Positions 49,168-61,314 of a DNA stretch of 64,000 bases are shown here, one piece after another. This DNA is from Paraspadella gotoi (Eukaryota; Chaetognatha). The translations under genes and the position numbers were made by a program. Below the pieces are notes generated by a model. That model saw only the letters and a program-made list of their open reading frames with translations. It was not told the origin of the DNA and ran no database searches. Location of the stretch: assembly GCA_051294375.1 (NCBI GenBank), contig CM119266.1:24430125-24494124 (forward strand). The letters run 5' to 3'. The number at the start of each line of letters is the position of its first letter. Position 1 is the stretch's first letter.

Positions 49168-49301
49168 TCTCTCTCTCTCTCTCCCTCTACCCGTCTCTCT
49201 TCTCTCTCCTCTCTCTCTCTCTCTTTCTCTCTCTCTCTTCCTCTCGCTTCTCCTCCTCTCTCTCTCCTCTCTCCTCTCTTCTTCCTCACTCTCTCTCTCT
49301 T
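49168..49301. repeat. (CT)n tract
   Basis: About 130 bases of impure CT units, pyrimidine on the + strand. Confidence 0.9.
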
Positions 49302-49991
<690 letters not shown>

Positions 49992-50131
49992 TTTTCTATT
50001 GTACTACTGATAACTGATAACCGATTGTTCATATTTCCGTCTCCCTTTAAACAACTCAAATGTATTTTGAGTTTCGCCCGTGTTTAAATATTTTCTATTC
50101 TCATGTGTTGGCGTATATATATACTATTCAC

Positions 50132-50212
50132 GATCGCTTCGATCGCTTCTATCGCTTCGTTCGCTTCGATCGCTTCGATCGCTTCGATCGCTTCTATCGC
50201 TTCGATCGCTTT
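50132..50212. repeat. 9-bp minisatellite, unit GATCGCTTC, nine copies
   Basis: Nine contiguous 9-base units run without indels. Five match GATCGCTTC exactly, two begin TATC, one reads GTTCGCTTC and the last ends CTTT. Unit length is constant and each unit carries a CpG. Confidence 0.9.
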
Positions 50213-51040
50213 GATTGAGAAATTGAGATGACCCTTCGTCAAATTTTATTTGTTCAGTTTTTAAAAATTAAAATCCGATAATTGTTTACGCAAATTTTCC
50301 TCCACTTTTTTTCAGCCTAATTGAGGATTTTATTACTCATTAAAAATATTTTTTTGTCTTTTTCCTCCGGAGACGAGAAGAGAAAAACCAACGCCGACTC
50401 TTTTTTTCCTTCGTTAAAAAACGGAGGGATTTCGGTAAATCGAGTTTCGGTCATGTTCGATCGTCACTGTTTTAAAAGTCATAATTCAAAGGCTCATATT
50501 GTAAGAGTCCAAAACTCTTTTACTTTACCTCTCTCTCGTATATTTACTTGACTTCCCTCGCGCTTTTCCTATTTCCCTCTTTCCCTCCTTCTCTCATCTC
50601 CTCTTTTCTGCCCGCATAAACGTTTTTTTTTTTTTTTTCAGTCGAAAATTTCAAATTTTGACAAATATTGTTTTTGGTGTTATTATGCGTCGATTCGAAA
50701 TAACTCGTCGGGGATAACGAGTTCTCCAATTCGCCCTCCAGTTTTTTTCTTTTTTCTTTTTCTTTTCTTTTCTTTCTTTTTTTTCCCCTCAATTTCTGAA
50801 TCTTTTACCGCGGATGAAAATTAACGTTGGTCGCAAAAATGAATCAAAATTTAAGTTTTTTATTGTTTTCCTCTTCTTAAATAAATCGAGGGAACTTTTA
50901 TTGAAAAGAAAGAAATAAAAATTCTAAAGCTTAAATTCGCCATGAAAAAATCCTGAAATTATGCAAATAAATTCATTATTTTTTTTTTCCTATTTCGAGA
51001 CACTAACGCCGCGTCGTTACGGTTCTGCCACCTGGCCGAG
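50213..51040. other. non-coding AT-rich interval
   Basis: T- and A-rich sequence with a poly-T run near 50624-50638 and a TTTC-rich stretch near 50745-50785. No gene is recognised. Confidence 0.4.
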
Positions 51041-51171
51041 CCTGGCCTGGCCTGGCCTGGCCTGNNNNNNNNNNNNNNNNNNNNNNNNNNNNNNNNNNNN
51101 NNNNNNNNNNNNNNNNNNNNNNNNNNNNNNNNNNNNNNNNNNNNNNNNNNNNNNNNNNNNNNNNNNNNNNN
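51041..51171. repeat. (CCTGG)n pentanucleotide array entering a 107-N gap
   Basis: Four to five CCTGG units end in the gap at 51065-51171, so the full array length is unknown. Confidence 0.85.
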
Positions 51172-51329
51172 TTTTATTTTTCTTATATATTCTGATTCTC
51201 CACGCTAACACCACACTTCTAAAACCATGCTTTTTAATCAGCCACTCTCGCCACTCCCACGATTTTCGGGATTCGAATCTGAAAAGAGATTGACATTTCG
51301 TAGACCGATTAAACGTGCAGGATCCGTAC

Positions 51330-51346
51330 CTCTTTCTTTCTTTCTC

Positions 51347-51430
<84 letters not shown>
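51330..51430. repeat. (CTTT)n microsatellite, about 25 units
   Basis: A CTTT/TTTC array, nearly perfect except for one CTCT interruption near its start. Confidence 0.95.
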
Positions 51431-51431
<1 letters not shown>

Positions 51432-53028
51432 TTTTTTCTTTTTTCATTTCGTTTGTTTTTCCTTTCTCTCCTTTCGTTTTTATTCTTTTGCTGTGTTTCT
51501 TTTTATCTATCTCTCCCACTTTTTTTNNNNNNNNNNATTACGCTATCCCTCTTTATATCTTTCTATTTTCGTCTGACTGTCCCAACTCTTTTTTTTCTTT
51601 CTTTTTTTTCTTCAAATTTTTCGGTTTTAAACTTTTTCATCGTCGAGCCTTCGACGAGTAACGATGATTTTTATGATCCTCGGCCAAACTTAAAACGAGA
51701 CAGTCATGGCAATAAAGATCATATCGAGAGANNNNNNNNNNNNNNNNNNNNNNNNNNNNNNNNNNNNNNNNNNNNNNNNNNNNNNNNNNNNNNNNNNNNN
51801 NNNNNNNNNNNNNNNNNNNNNNNNNNNNNNNNNNNNNNNNNNNNNNNNNNNNNNNNNNNNNNNNNNNNNNNNNNNNNNNNNNNNNNNNNNNNNNNNNNNN
51901 NNNNNNNNNNNNNNNNNNNNNNNNNNNNNNNNNNNNNNNNNNNNNNNNNNNNNNNNNNNNNNNNNNNNNNNNNNNNNNNNNNNNNNNNNNNNNNNNNNNN
52001 NNNNNNNNNNNNNNNNNNNNNNNNNNNNNNNNNNNNNNNNNNNNNNNNNNNNNNNNNNNNNNNNNNNNNNNNNNNNNNNNNNNNNNNNNNNNNNNNNNNN
52101 NNNNNNNNNNNNNNNNNNNNNNNNNNNNNNNNNNNNNNNNNNNNNNNNNNNNNNNNNNNNNNNNNNNNNNTTCGAACCCCGGGAGCCGGGCGAGAGAGTG
52201 AGACACAGACAGAGATACATACACCCCGTTAAATTGAAAACTCAATTTGTTGCTTTTACGAACCCATTTGGTTTTAATGAGCTTTGCACTTTCGGTTTAA
52301 TGTTTATACCTTTTCCCCCGGAGGGAGAGAAAGAGAGAAAAAAAGAAAGGAAAAAANNNNNNNNNNNNNNNNNNNNNNNNNNNNNNNNNNNNNNNNNNNN
52401 NNNNNNNNNNNNNNNNNNNNNNNNNNNNNNNNNNNNNNNNNNNNNNNNNNNNNNNNNNNNNNNNNNNNNNNNNNNNNNNNNNNNNNNNNNNNNNNNNNNN
52501 NNNNNNNNNNNNNNNNNNNNNNNNNNNNNNNNNNNNNNNNNNNNNNNNNNNNNNNNNNNNNNNTCTTTTTTTATCATTAATTATCAATAAATTTTGTCGT
52601 TAAACGTTGAATATTTCGAATCAGCTCTAATAACTCTTCCTTTTCGCCTCTCCTCCTCGCTCAGAGATCCCGTTGAGTCTTCGATCTTTCATAAACCTTT
52701 TGCGAAGAGAGAGGGATAGGGCGAGATAGAGAGAGAAAAAGAGAAAGAAACAAAATTCAATTCTTGACGACATCAATTTCCAACTGATTCTAAATATGGT
52801 TAAAAATTCAGGACACCACGTGAGACGGAATGTCTTCTTAAATATGAGAAGTTTTTCGGTGTACGTAGATTTCGGAAAATCGAAACGGCCATAGGAGAGA
52901 GAAGTAGAGAGATGAATGACGCGAGAGGAGCAAGAGATGACGTTGTAGTAGACCCCTGTAGACGAGAGATGATGAGTAGAGAGTATGAGAGACTAGTAGA
53001 GAGAGGACGAGCATGTATCTGGAGAGAG
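51431..53028. other. non-coding interval with three gaps
   Basis: The gaps are 51527-51536 (10 N), 51732-52170 and 52357-52563. The bases right after the second gap (TTCGAACCCC at 52171) resemble a tRNA or SINE B-box, but the rest is missing. A GA-rich, noisy stretch lies at about 52700-53030. No gene is recognised. Confidence 0.4.
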
Positions 53029-53790
53029 AGAGGCGAGAGGTTGTATATAAAGGTATGTTGTGGTGTCTTTGATTGTAGTTATCGTGTTTGTGCTACGACT
53101 TTCCGGTCGGCAATTTCAAAGTTGATTTTTTACTCGCAGCTTTTCTCTTTGTCGTGATGTCTGTTTTGTTCTCATTTTCTTTCTTTTTTTTTTTTCGTTA
53201 GTTTCAGTTTTGCTGGTTTACCTTTTTGTTATACTCGCCTTTTTTTTCTCTCCATGCTATTCTCTGTCAGGAGTCCCCGGCTGGTCAGGAGGTTGCTCTT
53301 TGTTTGCAGTATTGGTTTCGTTAACACTCACCGTTGCGATTAACATTTTGCCTGGGAAGTAGGGCGTGTCGGACCGGTCAGTTAAGCTCTATAAAAGTGT
53401 TCTTCTTGTCGAGGTATTCTCAGTCGATCGTTGTTGTTCTTATACTGTATGTTCTTGTAGTTTGACGTTTCTAATTGGCTCTAGTTCCACTCCCCAGGCA
53501 ACCAGTTATTTTTGTTACCTCTTGTTAAGAGAAACAAGTTGAGAAGATCATTAAAAATGAATTTCTAAAATCGTGCTACGCTTTCTCTTTAACACAACTA
53601 TAAAACCTTTCTCTTGCCCTTTCTCATCTTCTATCTTTTTTTTCTCTCTTTTTTTTTTTCCTGTGCGGTTTTCTTTCTCTGCTTTTTCTTACCATTAGCG
53701 CGTCCTTTTTCCTTTATTCGTCTATCTTGTGATATCCATGCTCTTGATCTTTGCCGTATCTTTCGCGCTACATTGCATAACTTCCCTCCA
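53029..53790 (+). repeat. left copy of a duplicated segment (insertion-rich)
   Basis: Landmarks occur here in the same order as in 54239-54666: GCTACGACT, TACTCGC, GGGCGTGTCG, ACAAGTTGA with CATTAAAAATGAATT, GTGCGGTTTTCT and TATCTTTCGCGC. This copy is about 330 bases longer because of many small insertions. It lies just left of a 25-N gap, so it is probably a noisy read of the same locus. Confidence 0.75.
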
Positions 53791-54213
53791 TGCCTCCTAA
53801 TTTTTCGCTTCATGATTCTTCTCTCTTGCTTCTTTTCTTCTTCGTTTCTTTCACACCCACTGTCTTCTTCATAGTAATGTCCCGTTACTCTTATCTATGC
53901 CATTCCATACCCCTTTGGTTCCACATGACAGAGAAACTTTCTCGTAAAAATACTCTCATCGTCCCTATATTTTCATACCTTGTCCCCCGTCTGTTGCCAC
54001 TCTTCTATCTTTTTTCGTGTCCTTGCACTTCCTTTCTCGGCTCTTTTCTCTCCGTCTCTCTTCTCTCTCTCTCTCTCTCGTCTCCTACTCATCTCTTCTG
54101 TCATCTCTCGTCTCTTCCTCTGCGGTCCTCTGTCTCTCTCTCCTCCGGATACACTGTCTTCCTCCGTCCTATCTGCCGTCTCTGCCTCTCCGTCTCTGTC
54201 CTCTTTCTTTCCT
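53791..54213. other. pyrimidine-rich non-coding interval
   Basis: CT- and CTC-rich sequence leading into a 25-N gap. No gene is recognised. Confidence 0.4.
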
Positions 54214-54238
54214 NNNNNNNNNNNNNNNNNNNNNNNNN
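54214..54238. other. 25-N gap between duplicated segments
   Basis: A fixed-size gap. The right copy of the duplication begins at the very first base after it. Confidence 0.95.
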
Positions 54239-54666
54239 GAGCGAGAGGGTAAAATATGTGGGGCTGATGAGACGGCTACGACTCCGGCGGCAAATTCAAA
54301 GGATTTTTACTCGCTGCTCTTTTGTCGGTGATTCTGTTTTGTTTTTCATTTTTTCTTTTTTTTTTTTTGTTTCCTTTTGTTATTTTTTTTTCCTGCAGTT
54401 GAGGTATGAATCGGATCCGGGAGAGGGCGTGTCGACCGCAGAAAGCAAAAGGCCGTCGGTCACGTGATCGTTTTGTAAACTGTACTAGAGTGAGTTTAAA
54501 TGTCAGTTCACACAGTTATTTGTACCTCTGTTAAGAGAACAAGTTGAAGACATTAAAAATGAATTCATAAATCACGTTTTCTAAAATTTAACCTCGCTAC
54601 GATGTGCGGTTTTCTGTTCTTGCTCCTCCCGTGATATCTTTCGCGCCCATGCAATACTTCATTTTG
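54239..54666 (+). repeat. right copy of the duplicated segment
   Basis: The shorter, cleaner version of 53029-53790, with the same landmark order. It has no coding content. Confidence 0.75.
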
Positions 54667-55257
54667 TCTCCAAAGCAAAAAAGGATCCTTTTTAGAAACT
54701 GAAATATATCTCGCTTATCTTTGTCCTCCTCTGTTCCATCTTCTTTTTTCTTCCTGCACCTTTGGCTTTCTCTCTCTCTCTCTNNNNNNNNNNNNNNNNN
54801 NNNNNNNNNNNNNNNNNNNNNNNNNNNNNNNNNNNNNNNNNNNNNNNNNNNNNNNNNNNNNNNNNNNNNNNNNNNNNNNNNNNNNNNNNNNNNNNNNNNN
54901 NNNNNNNNNNNNNNNNNNNNNNNNNNNNNNNNNNNNNNNNNNNNNNNNNNNNNNNNNNNNNTCTCTCTCTCTCTCTCTCTCTCTCCGTTTCCAAGAAAAT
55001 TTCATAAATCCCAAGGTTTTTAGTCAACTTCTTATCGAAGTTGTTTCCCTCTTTTTTCTAAGTAAACAAAGAGAGAGGCGTTTATCTTAGTTTTTCTCTT
55101 CTTGTTTCGTTATCAAAATTGATTTTGATGATGCTTAATCTAAATAATTTAATTATTTATTTATATTTTTTTCACGGTTTTTTTGTTTTTTTTTGATAGA
55201 AAGATTGTTTATAAAAAAAAACATTAAAATCATCGTACTTCTTTTATCAATGGAGTT
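54667..55257. other. non-coding with a (CT)n-flanked 178-N gap
   Basis: CT dinucleotides (54770-54783 and 54962-54985) bound the gap at 54784-54961. AT-rich sequence follows. No gene is recognised. Confidence 0.5.
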
Positions 55258-55313
55258 TCAGTCGTCGTCGTCGTCGTCGTCGTCTTTCCCGTCGTCGTCG
55301 TCGTCGTCGTCTT
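55258..55313. repeat. (GTC)n microsatellite, two blocks
   Basis: Two blocks of seven to eight GTC units are separated by TTTCCC. ACG class on the other strand. Confidence 0.92.
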
Positions 55314-55396
55314 CTAAAAGGCGCCTTCCAATTTTTTAAGGTTATCTTCTCTCCTGAGACCAAAACAGTTTTTCAATTGTTTTCCAGCCCAAGATG

Positions 55397-55525
55397 NNNN
55401 NNNNNNNNNNNNNNNNNNNNNNNNNNNNNNNNNNNNNNNNNNNNNNNNNNNNNNNNNNNNNNNNNNNNNNNNNNNNNNNNNNNNNNNNNNNNNNNNNNNN
55501 NNNNNNNNNNNNNNNNNNNNNNNNN
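55397..55525. other. 129-N gap
   Basis: A run of N between ordinary AT-balanced sequences. Confidence 0.95.
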
Positions 55526-55579
55526 AACGGATTGTAGGAAAGTTTGGTTAAACACTAAGACGATTAGTTTAATAGAAAA

Positions 55580-55581
55580 CT

Positions 55582-55664
<83 letters not shown>

Positions 55665-55683
55665 TTGATTTATTTATTGATTT

Positions 55684-55759
<76 letters not shown>

Positions 55760-55763
55760 TATT

Positions 55764-55794
<31 letters not shown>
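55580..55794. repeat. (TTTA)n array about 180 bases long, then (TTTC)n
   Basis: More than 40 TTTA units with a few GATT interruptions near 55666-55685, changing to CTTT units at about 55762-55794. This is a compound tetranucleotide repeat. Confidence 0.95.
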
Positions 55795-55795
<1 letters not shown>

Positions 55796-55942
55796 ATTAT
55801 CTTCTTAGTTTCAAATCTTATTTCTTTCCCTTTCCTCCTCTCTCGTCCCTTTCTTACTTCCTAAATCCTCTTTTTTCCTTCCGAAAAGTTTCCAGATTCC
55901 TTTCCTGTTCAGATTTGCGTTGCTTTATTGCCTTTGGGTCAA

Positions 55943-55980
<38 letters not shown>
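55943..55980. repeat. perfect (ACG)n microsatellite
   Basis: Twelve uninterrupted ACG units. Confidence 0.95.
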
Positions 55981-56352
55981 TTTTCCTACCGGTGGTGATT
56001 TTTACGAAGTCGAATGACAGGAGAGTTCCACCCGAAGAAAAGGAAAAAGAAAAAAACGGGAAAAAAAGGAAAAGGTGTTTGAATGTATGATGGCACAAGC
56101 ATCGTAAGAAAATAATCAGCGTATTGTACCTACGAAACCCTCGTTTTTCGTTTCGATGTGACGTTTCAAAACCTCGTAATTGCTTGGAGCACCACTCTCC
56201 TTTGATTGGACAATGAGCCGTTTCATTCGTCTCTCATTGGTCAACTTCTTTCCTTTATATCTTCCCTTAAGTATTCTCTCTCATGATCTTCCAAACGATT
56301 TTCCTTCGGGAGTCGATGAGTCGATTCGGAGGCAGAAAATGACGTCTTTCTT
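55981..56352. other. non-coding interval
   Basis: Mixed sequence with an A/G-rich stretch near 56035-56075. No gene is recognised. Confidence 0.4.
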
Positions 56353-56674
56353 GTCCTTTCTCTCCTTCCTCATTGTCCTTTCTCCTTCCACATTGTCCTT
56401 TCTCCTTCCTCATTGTCCTTTCTCTCCTTCCTCATTGTCCTTTCTCCTTCCTCATTGTCCTTNNNNNNNNNNNNNNNNNNNNNNNNNNNNNNNNNNNNNN
56501 NNNNNNNNNNNNNNNNNNNNNNNNNNNNNNNNNNNNNNNNNNNNNNNNNNNNNNNNNNNNNNNNNNNNNNNNNNNNNNNNNNNNNNNNNNNNNNNNNNNN
56601 NNNNNNNNNNNNNNNNNNNNNNNNNNNNNNNNNNNNNNNNNNNNNNNNNNNNNNNNNNNNNNNNNNNNNNNNNN
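56353..56674. repeat. 20-22-bp minisatellite entering a 212-N gap
   Basis: Five copies of a unit of the form GTCCTTTCTCCTTCCTCATT alternate between 20 and 22 bases (an extra CT in some) and run into the gap at 56463-56674. The array is probably longer than shown. Confidence 0.9.
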
Positions 56675-56774
56675 TCTTCCTCTCGCATTTGCGCGTTTGA
56701 GTGAATGGGCGAAACTCTAATGACTTTCTGTCGCCATCCTTGGCTCAATCACCTGAACCGCGGTCCGGTCTCCA

Positions 56775-56803
56775 TCGTCGTCGTCGTCGTCGTCGTCGTC
56801 GTT
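56775..56803. repeat. (TCG)n microsatellite
   Basis: Nine TCG/CGT units, ACG class. Confidence 0.9.
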
Positions 56804-57168
56804 GCCTTTTTTTTTCATCATTATTCGCTTTCGTTTTAATGTCTCTTCGCTGTCATTTAACCACGAAGAAAATTGACTCAATGTCATTAAACCCGCTCTT
56901 GCCTTTATTAAATTTTTGTCTTGTCGAAATGTCATCGAACATAATTTTCCCTGATGGAGATTACCATTTTAAACATGTCGTAGATTTAAATGCTTTATTT
57001 TTTTAACGAATGTATAGCCTTTTATTTTGTACTAGAAATAACTCGCATTAAACGATTACCTAACGCCGCTGGAAGGAAAACGTTGAGGGGGGAGTGCCCA
57101 AAGGAGACGACGGCAATGACGCCTATGAATAACAAGACGATGCTGACGACATCGACTGAAACGATCAA
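56804..57168. other. non-coding interval
   Basis: AT-balanced sequence with no recognisable gene. Frames here open into the neighbouring ACG array. Confidence 0.4.
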
Positions 57169-57236
<68 letters not shown>

Positions 57237-57237
57237 A
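57169..57237. repeat. perfect (ACG)n microsatellite, about 22 units
   Basis: The longest CpG-containing trinucleotide array in the window. The poly-Thr, poly-Val and poly-Arg frames over it are repeat translation. Confidence 0.95.
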
Positions 57238-58278
57238 CTTCCCCCTTTTCAAGGATCCGATTGTCGAAGAGGAAATTTAAAACCAATGAAAAAATTTGAA
57301 TTTAAATTTATTCTTTGACTCTGGGTTTTTCAAAAGTTTCGGAAGAAGGAGAATGAAGAAGGAGAAACGGAAGGAGAAGAAGCAAAGATATAGAAAAAGA
57401 AGGAGATTTGGAAGGAGGCAAATTCCATTTGCATTTTTTCTGTTCGTGACTCTTTTCGATCTTTTCGATTCTCGAGAATCAAAACGAATTCGTTTAGAAA
57501 TTTTCCTCCTATTTTTCTTCTTCTTTTTTTCTTTTCTTTTATTCCTTGAATTTCCTTGAAATGTTTCTTTTTTTCTTTTCCTCTATTTTTCTCCGCGCCC
57601 TTCCCTGAAAACTTACATTTTTTTTTCTTCGACTTTGAAAAGAAGTTAATGCGATATTAAGGAGATGTTTCATTATCTGAAGACGAAAACTGCAGTTGAA
57701 TAGGTTCAGTGAACACGTGGCTTTAAACTGACTTCAAACTGAATTTGGCCGGGGTTGAGCTTCTCATCTAATACTCATTATTTTTTCATGTTACCTAATA
57801 TCAATTTCCTATTGAATGATTCTCTATCTTACAATCTCTATCTCATTTCATCCCTAAAGTCCTATTTATTTCCTATTTCGTGACTTAATACCACTAATTC
57901 TTTCCCCCCTTCCCCTCTCACATTTACACCACTATTTCAATTCAAGTTGTTCTGCCCCATCTCATCTTGCTCTCTCTCTNNNNNNNNNNTTCCACTTACG
58001 CTTTTCAATTATTCCAGCAAAATTTATGCACGACTGAATCTCTACACATCTGATGCCAAAAGAAAGTTTCTTTCCTCTTCTCTCCTTCTCTTCTCTCCTT
58101 CTCTTCTCTCCTTCTCCTCTCTCCTTCTCTTCTCTTCGTTCCACCCTCTTTTCTAAATATTTTTTTTCTTCATTCGGAGAAAAAAAAATTTGCTAAATTG
58201 AATGAGGCCAGACTGAGAAGGCGACAACAACAACGATGGCGACGACGACAGCAACCACAACGACAACGGAATATTAGA
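57238..58278. other. non-coding interval with a 10-N gap
   Basis: No gene is recognised. The 10-N gap at 57980-57989 follows a short CT array. A CTTCTCTTCTCTC-type pyrimidine array spans about 58073-58139. Confidence 0.45.
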
Positions 58279-58303
58279 NNNNNNNNNNNNNNNNNNNNNN
58301 NNN
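58279..58303. other. 25-N gap
   Basis: A fixed-size gap just before the noisy palindromic region. Confidence 0.95.
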
Positions 58304-58508
58304 AGAGAGGGGGAAGAGAGCAAAATAAAAGGGAGAACGAGAAAGGGAGATTTGTAAAGAGTAGGAGAAAAAGATTTGATAGAAGGAAGAAGACGAGAGG
58401 GAAATAAAATCGAGGAGAGAAAAGAAAAAGAAGAAAGAAAGAGAAATAGAAAAAAGAGAAAGAAGAAAGAGAAAGGAAGAGCGAAAAAGATAGAGAAATA
58501 ACGGGAAG
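58304..58508. other. purine-rich stretch outside the visible palindrome
   Basis: GA/AAGA-rich sequence. Its mirror image, if any, would lie beyond the right edge of the window. Confidence 0.45.
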
Positions 58509-59904
58509 AACTGAACGGAGGGAAAAATAAAAAAGTGGAGAGAAAAAAAATGAGAAAGAAAACGGAAAAAAGTCTCATTAGTTAAACGGCCGACGACGCC
58601 GCTAGGCCGTTTGCCGCGACGCCCGCTGACAGCCTGCCTGGCCGACGTCGCCGATCCTATATTTTCTATCTTTTTTTTGTTGAGGTTGAAAAAAAATGGG
58701 TTTGTCAATTCTTTAAATCATAGAAGCAGAAAAAACTGGGAGAGAGAAAGAGGAACGAGGAAAAAGGAAAAAAAGGAAAAAAAAAGGAAACGTTTTTCTA
58801 GAGACAAGAAGAGAAAATCTTTGTTTTTCTGAAAAAAAAAATCTGTGATTGAAGGAAAAGGAGAAGAGAGAGAGATCGACGAGAGAGAGAGAAATCGAGA
58901 GAGAGAGATATGAGGATAGAGAAGAGAGGAGAGATAGAGAGATAGAGGAGTAGAGAGAGAAGAGAGAAAAGAGGGGTTAAATCGATTCATTGTTCATTAA
59001 CCTGTTAAACAGGTCTCGAAGAACAACTAGAAAGACAAGAAAAACAAAAAACTTGCATTTAGAAAACTCTAAATACAAATCGTGTTAATAATATTCAGTA
59101 TATATTATAGACTAAGTCGCGGGATTTTTAAAAAAAAACTCCGGTCCTCAACGTGGGCAATAATTGTCCTTCAAACAAATAGCCTAACGGCCGGCGCAGG
59201 CGAAGGGGAGTCCGACTAATTTATTCAAATGGCGGGCGAATACAACTCCGTCCTCTCATATAAAGGGTCGACAAAAAGCCTGGGCTAAACAGGTAAGGTA
59301 TTTAGCGAGAGTTTACGGAGTAAGGCCGACAACAGATAGGTGAGGAGGGGAGGTAGGGCGGGAGGGTGAGGTGAGTGAGAGGAAAGGGAAAAGGTAAGAA
59401 ACTTGATTAAATGGCGAAGCGCTTGGGCGACTAAATTAGATGAAGGGAGAGAGGAGGAAGAGAGAGGAGAGAGAGAGAGGCGCAGCCAACGATGCCCAGT
59501 GAGCGTCACCGGAGACGCCCTCAACGCCAAGGGCCGTTCGCGCAATCTCAGCGTTAAAACATGAAAACGCGGTTGAAGACTGAAAAGGGAGATGGCAGAG
59601 AATGGGGCTGGAGAATGGGGAAGGGGTATGGAGGGGGGGCAAAGAGTTTTGGTAGTTTGGAGGGTGAAACCAAAGAAACGAAAGAGAGAGGAAACAGAAC
59701 CGTGGGTGAGGTAGCGGGGAGAAAAGTGAGTCACAAAAGGGGAAAGGCGTCTTGTGAATGAAGTCTAGTAGCGGTCGTTTTCAAAGGGTAAACGAAGATG
59801 GGAGAGAGAGAGAGAAGAAAAAAAAGGGAGATGAAAAAGTTGAAGAATAAAATGTGGAGGATGGAGAAATCAATTCAAAGGATGTTCGATGACCATGTAA
59901 TTGG

Positions 59905-59942
<38 letters not shown>

Positions 59943-60383
59943 AAGAGAAGAGAGAGAAGAGAGAGAGATAGAGAGAGAGAGAAGAGAGTGATTCGAGTTA
60001 TGAAAATTTCCATTAAAACTTTGAATTACAGTGACTTCGGAACAGAGAGAGTTTAGACAGAAAGAATAATTCCGAGGAACAAGAAAAATCCCATCAAAGA
60101 TGGCGGGGAAAAAAGAAGGGGGGCCAGGGGGAGGGCCTGACATGAGATCTGGAAGACGCTTTAAAATTGTAGGTTTAGAGAGAGCGAGAGATAGAGTGCG
60201 AGTGGGAGTGGAAAAGAGGGAAAAAGAAATGCGTAGTTCTTCTGCATTGCAAATATAAAGTTGACCGAGTCAGTGAGAGAAGGGATATCATTAGCGAGGC
60301 GAAGAGAAAGAATTGTGGGCATAACAAAGTCGCGCTCTAACGTCGACTCTGTCCTGTCTACTCTCTCGTCTCTCTCATCTCTC

Positions 60384-60414
<31 letters not shown>

Positions 60415-60563
60415 GTCTGTCGTAAATCGTAAATATCATCTCTTGATGAAATGCGTAGCGGTATTCAAACGAACAAATTCCTCCCCTTCGCTCATCAGAA
60501 TAAGGAATGGAAAAGTGAGGAAAAAGTGAAAAGGGGGAAAAGAGAGAGATAGAAGAGAAGAGA

Positions 60564-60598
<35 letters not shown>

Positions 60599-61178
60599 AG
60601 AAAAAGAAAAAAAGAGAAAGAGAAAAAGAGAGAAATGAGAGAGAGGAGGGCCTTTTTTTTCATTTGCGTCAACGCCAGCCGTCATTTGTCGCTGTCGCGC
60701 GAGATCGTCCCTTTTCAAATTCGTGTCGTCCGGAACATTTCGCCGCTTTCGAACTTGTCGGCCCGCTTTGGCCGTTTGCCGCATTTTGGGCAGACAACGA
60801 AGCCTGCGTTCGCGCGACACACGCATGGTGGCATTTGCCGAGCAAACGCAACGTCAGGATAAGCCTTAGTATGTAATAGTTTCAGTGAATATACTAATTG
60901 AACTTGAAAGACGGACGAAAATCCTTTTTAGATTGCGAGAGACAAACGACTTCTGTTTGTTAACGGTTCACGTATTTAGCTTTAGTGGAATTCCGACGAT
61001 AGAGGGCTCGTGCGCTAATAGTTGGGCGACGATTTATTTCCGTGCGCCCAACAAACTCCTCTCTCTCTTCCAGTTTTTTTCTCTCCTCATGTTCTTATCT
61101 CTTTTTTCCTTCCTTACTTCAAATTTTTCTTGAGATTTGATTTTCCAAAAAGACGAGCCAAATGAAGAGCAACTGGTG
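58509..61178 (+). repeat. left arm of a giant imperfect palindrome
   Basis: Read as reverse complement, this arm matches 61315-64000 from end to end: AACTGAACGG at the left edge pairs with CCGTTCAGTT at the window end, and CTGGTG at the inner edge pairs with CACCAG. Shared interior blocks include GTTAAACAGG, AGTCCGACTAA, AGCGTCACCGG and GCCTGCGTTCGC. The arms differ by scattered single-base indels and substitutions. There is no recognisable gene. An Ala-Phe-Trp-Ala-Asp-Asn-Glu stretch translates from both arms only because they are the same sequence. Confidence 0.9.
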
Positions 61179-61195
61179 AGAGAGAGAGAGAGAGA

Positions 61196-61257
<62 letters not shown>

Positions 61258-61314
61258 AGAGAGAGAGAGAGCTTTGAGAAAGCGAAAATCAATTATCTCT
61301 CTCTCTCTCTCTCT
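61179..61314. other. palindrome centre: (GA)n, short unique loop, (CT)n
   Basis: About 90 bases of GA are followed by a unique loop of roughly 24 bases (about 61272-61295) and then a short CT run. The GA run is much longer than its CT mirror. The loop does not match the standard SMRTbell hairpin adapter as I remember it. Confidence 0.8.

Noticed and set aside
61179-61314. Remnant of a sequencing hairpin adapter at the palindrome centre
   Set aside because: The unique loop sequence does not match the standard SMRTbell adapter as I recall it. The flanking GA/CT only resembles its ends because the region is GA-rich. A read artefact remains possible without it.
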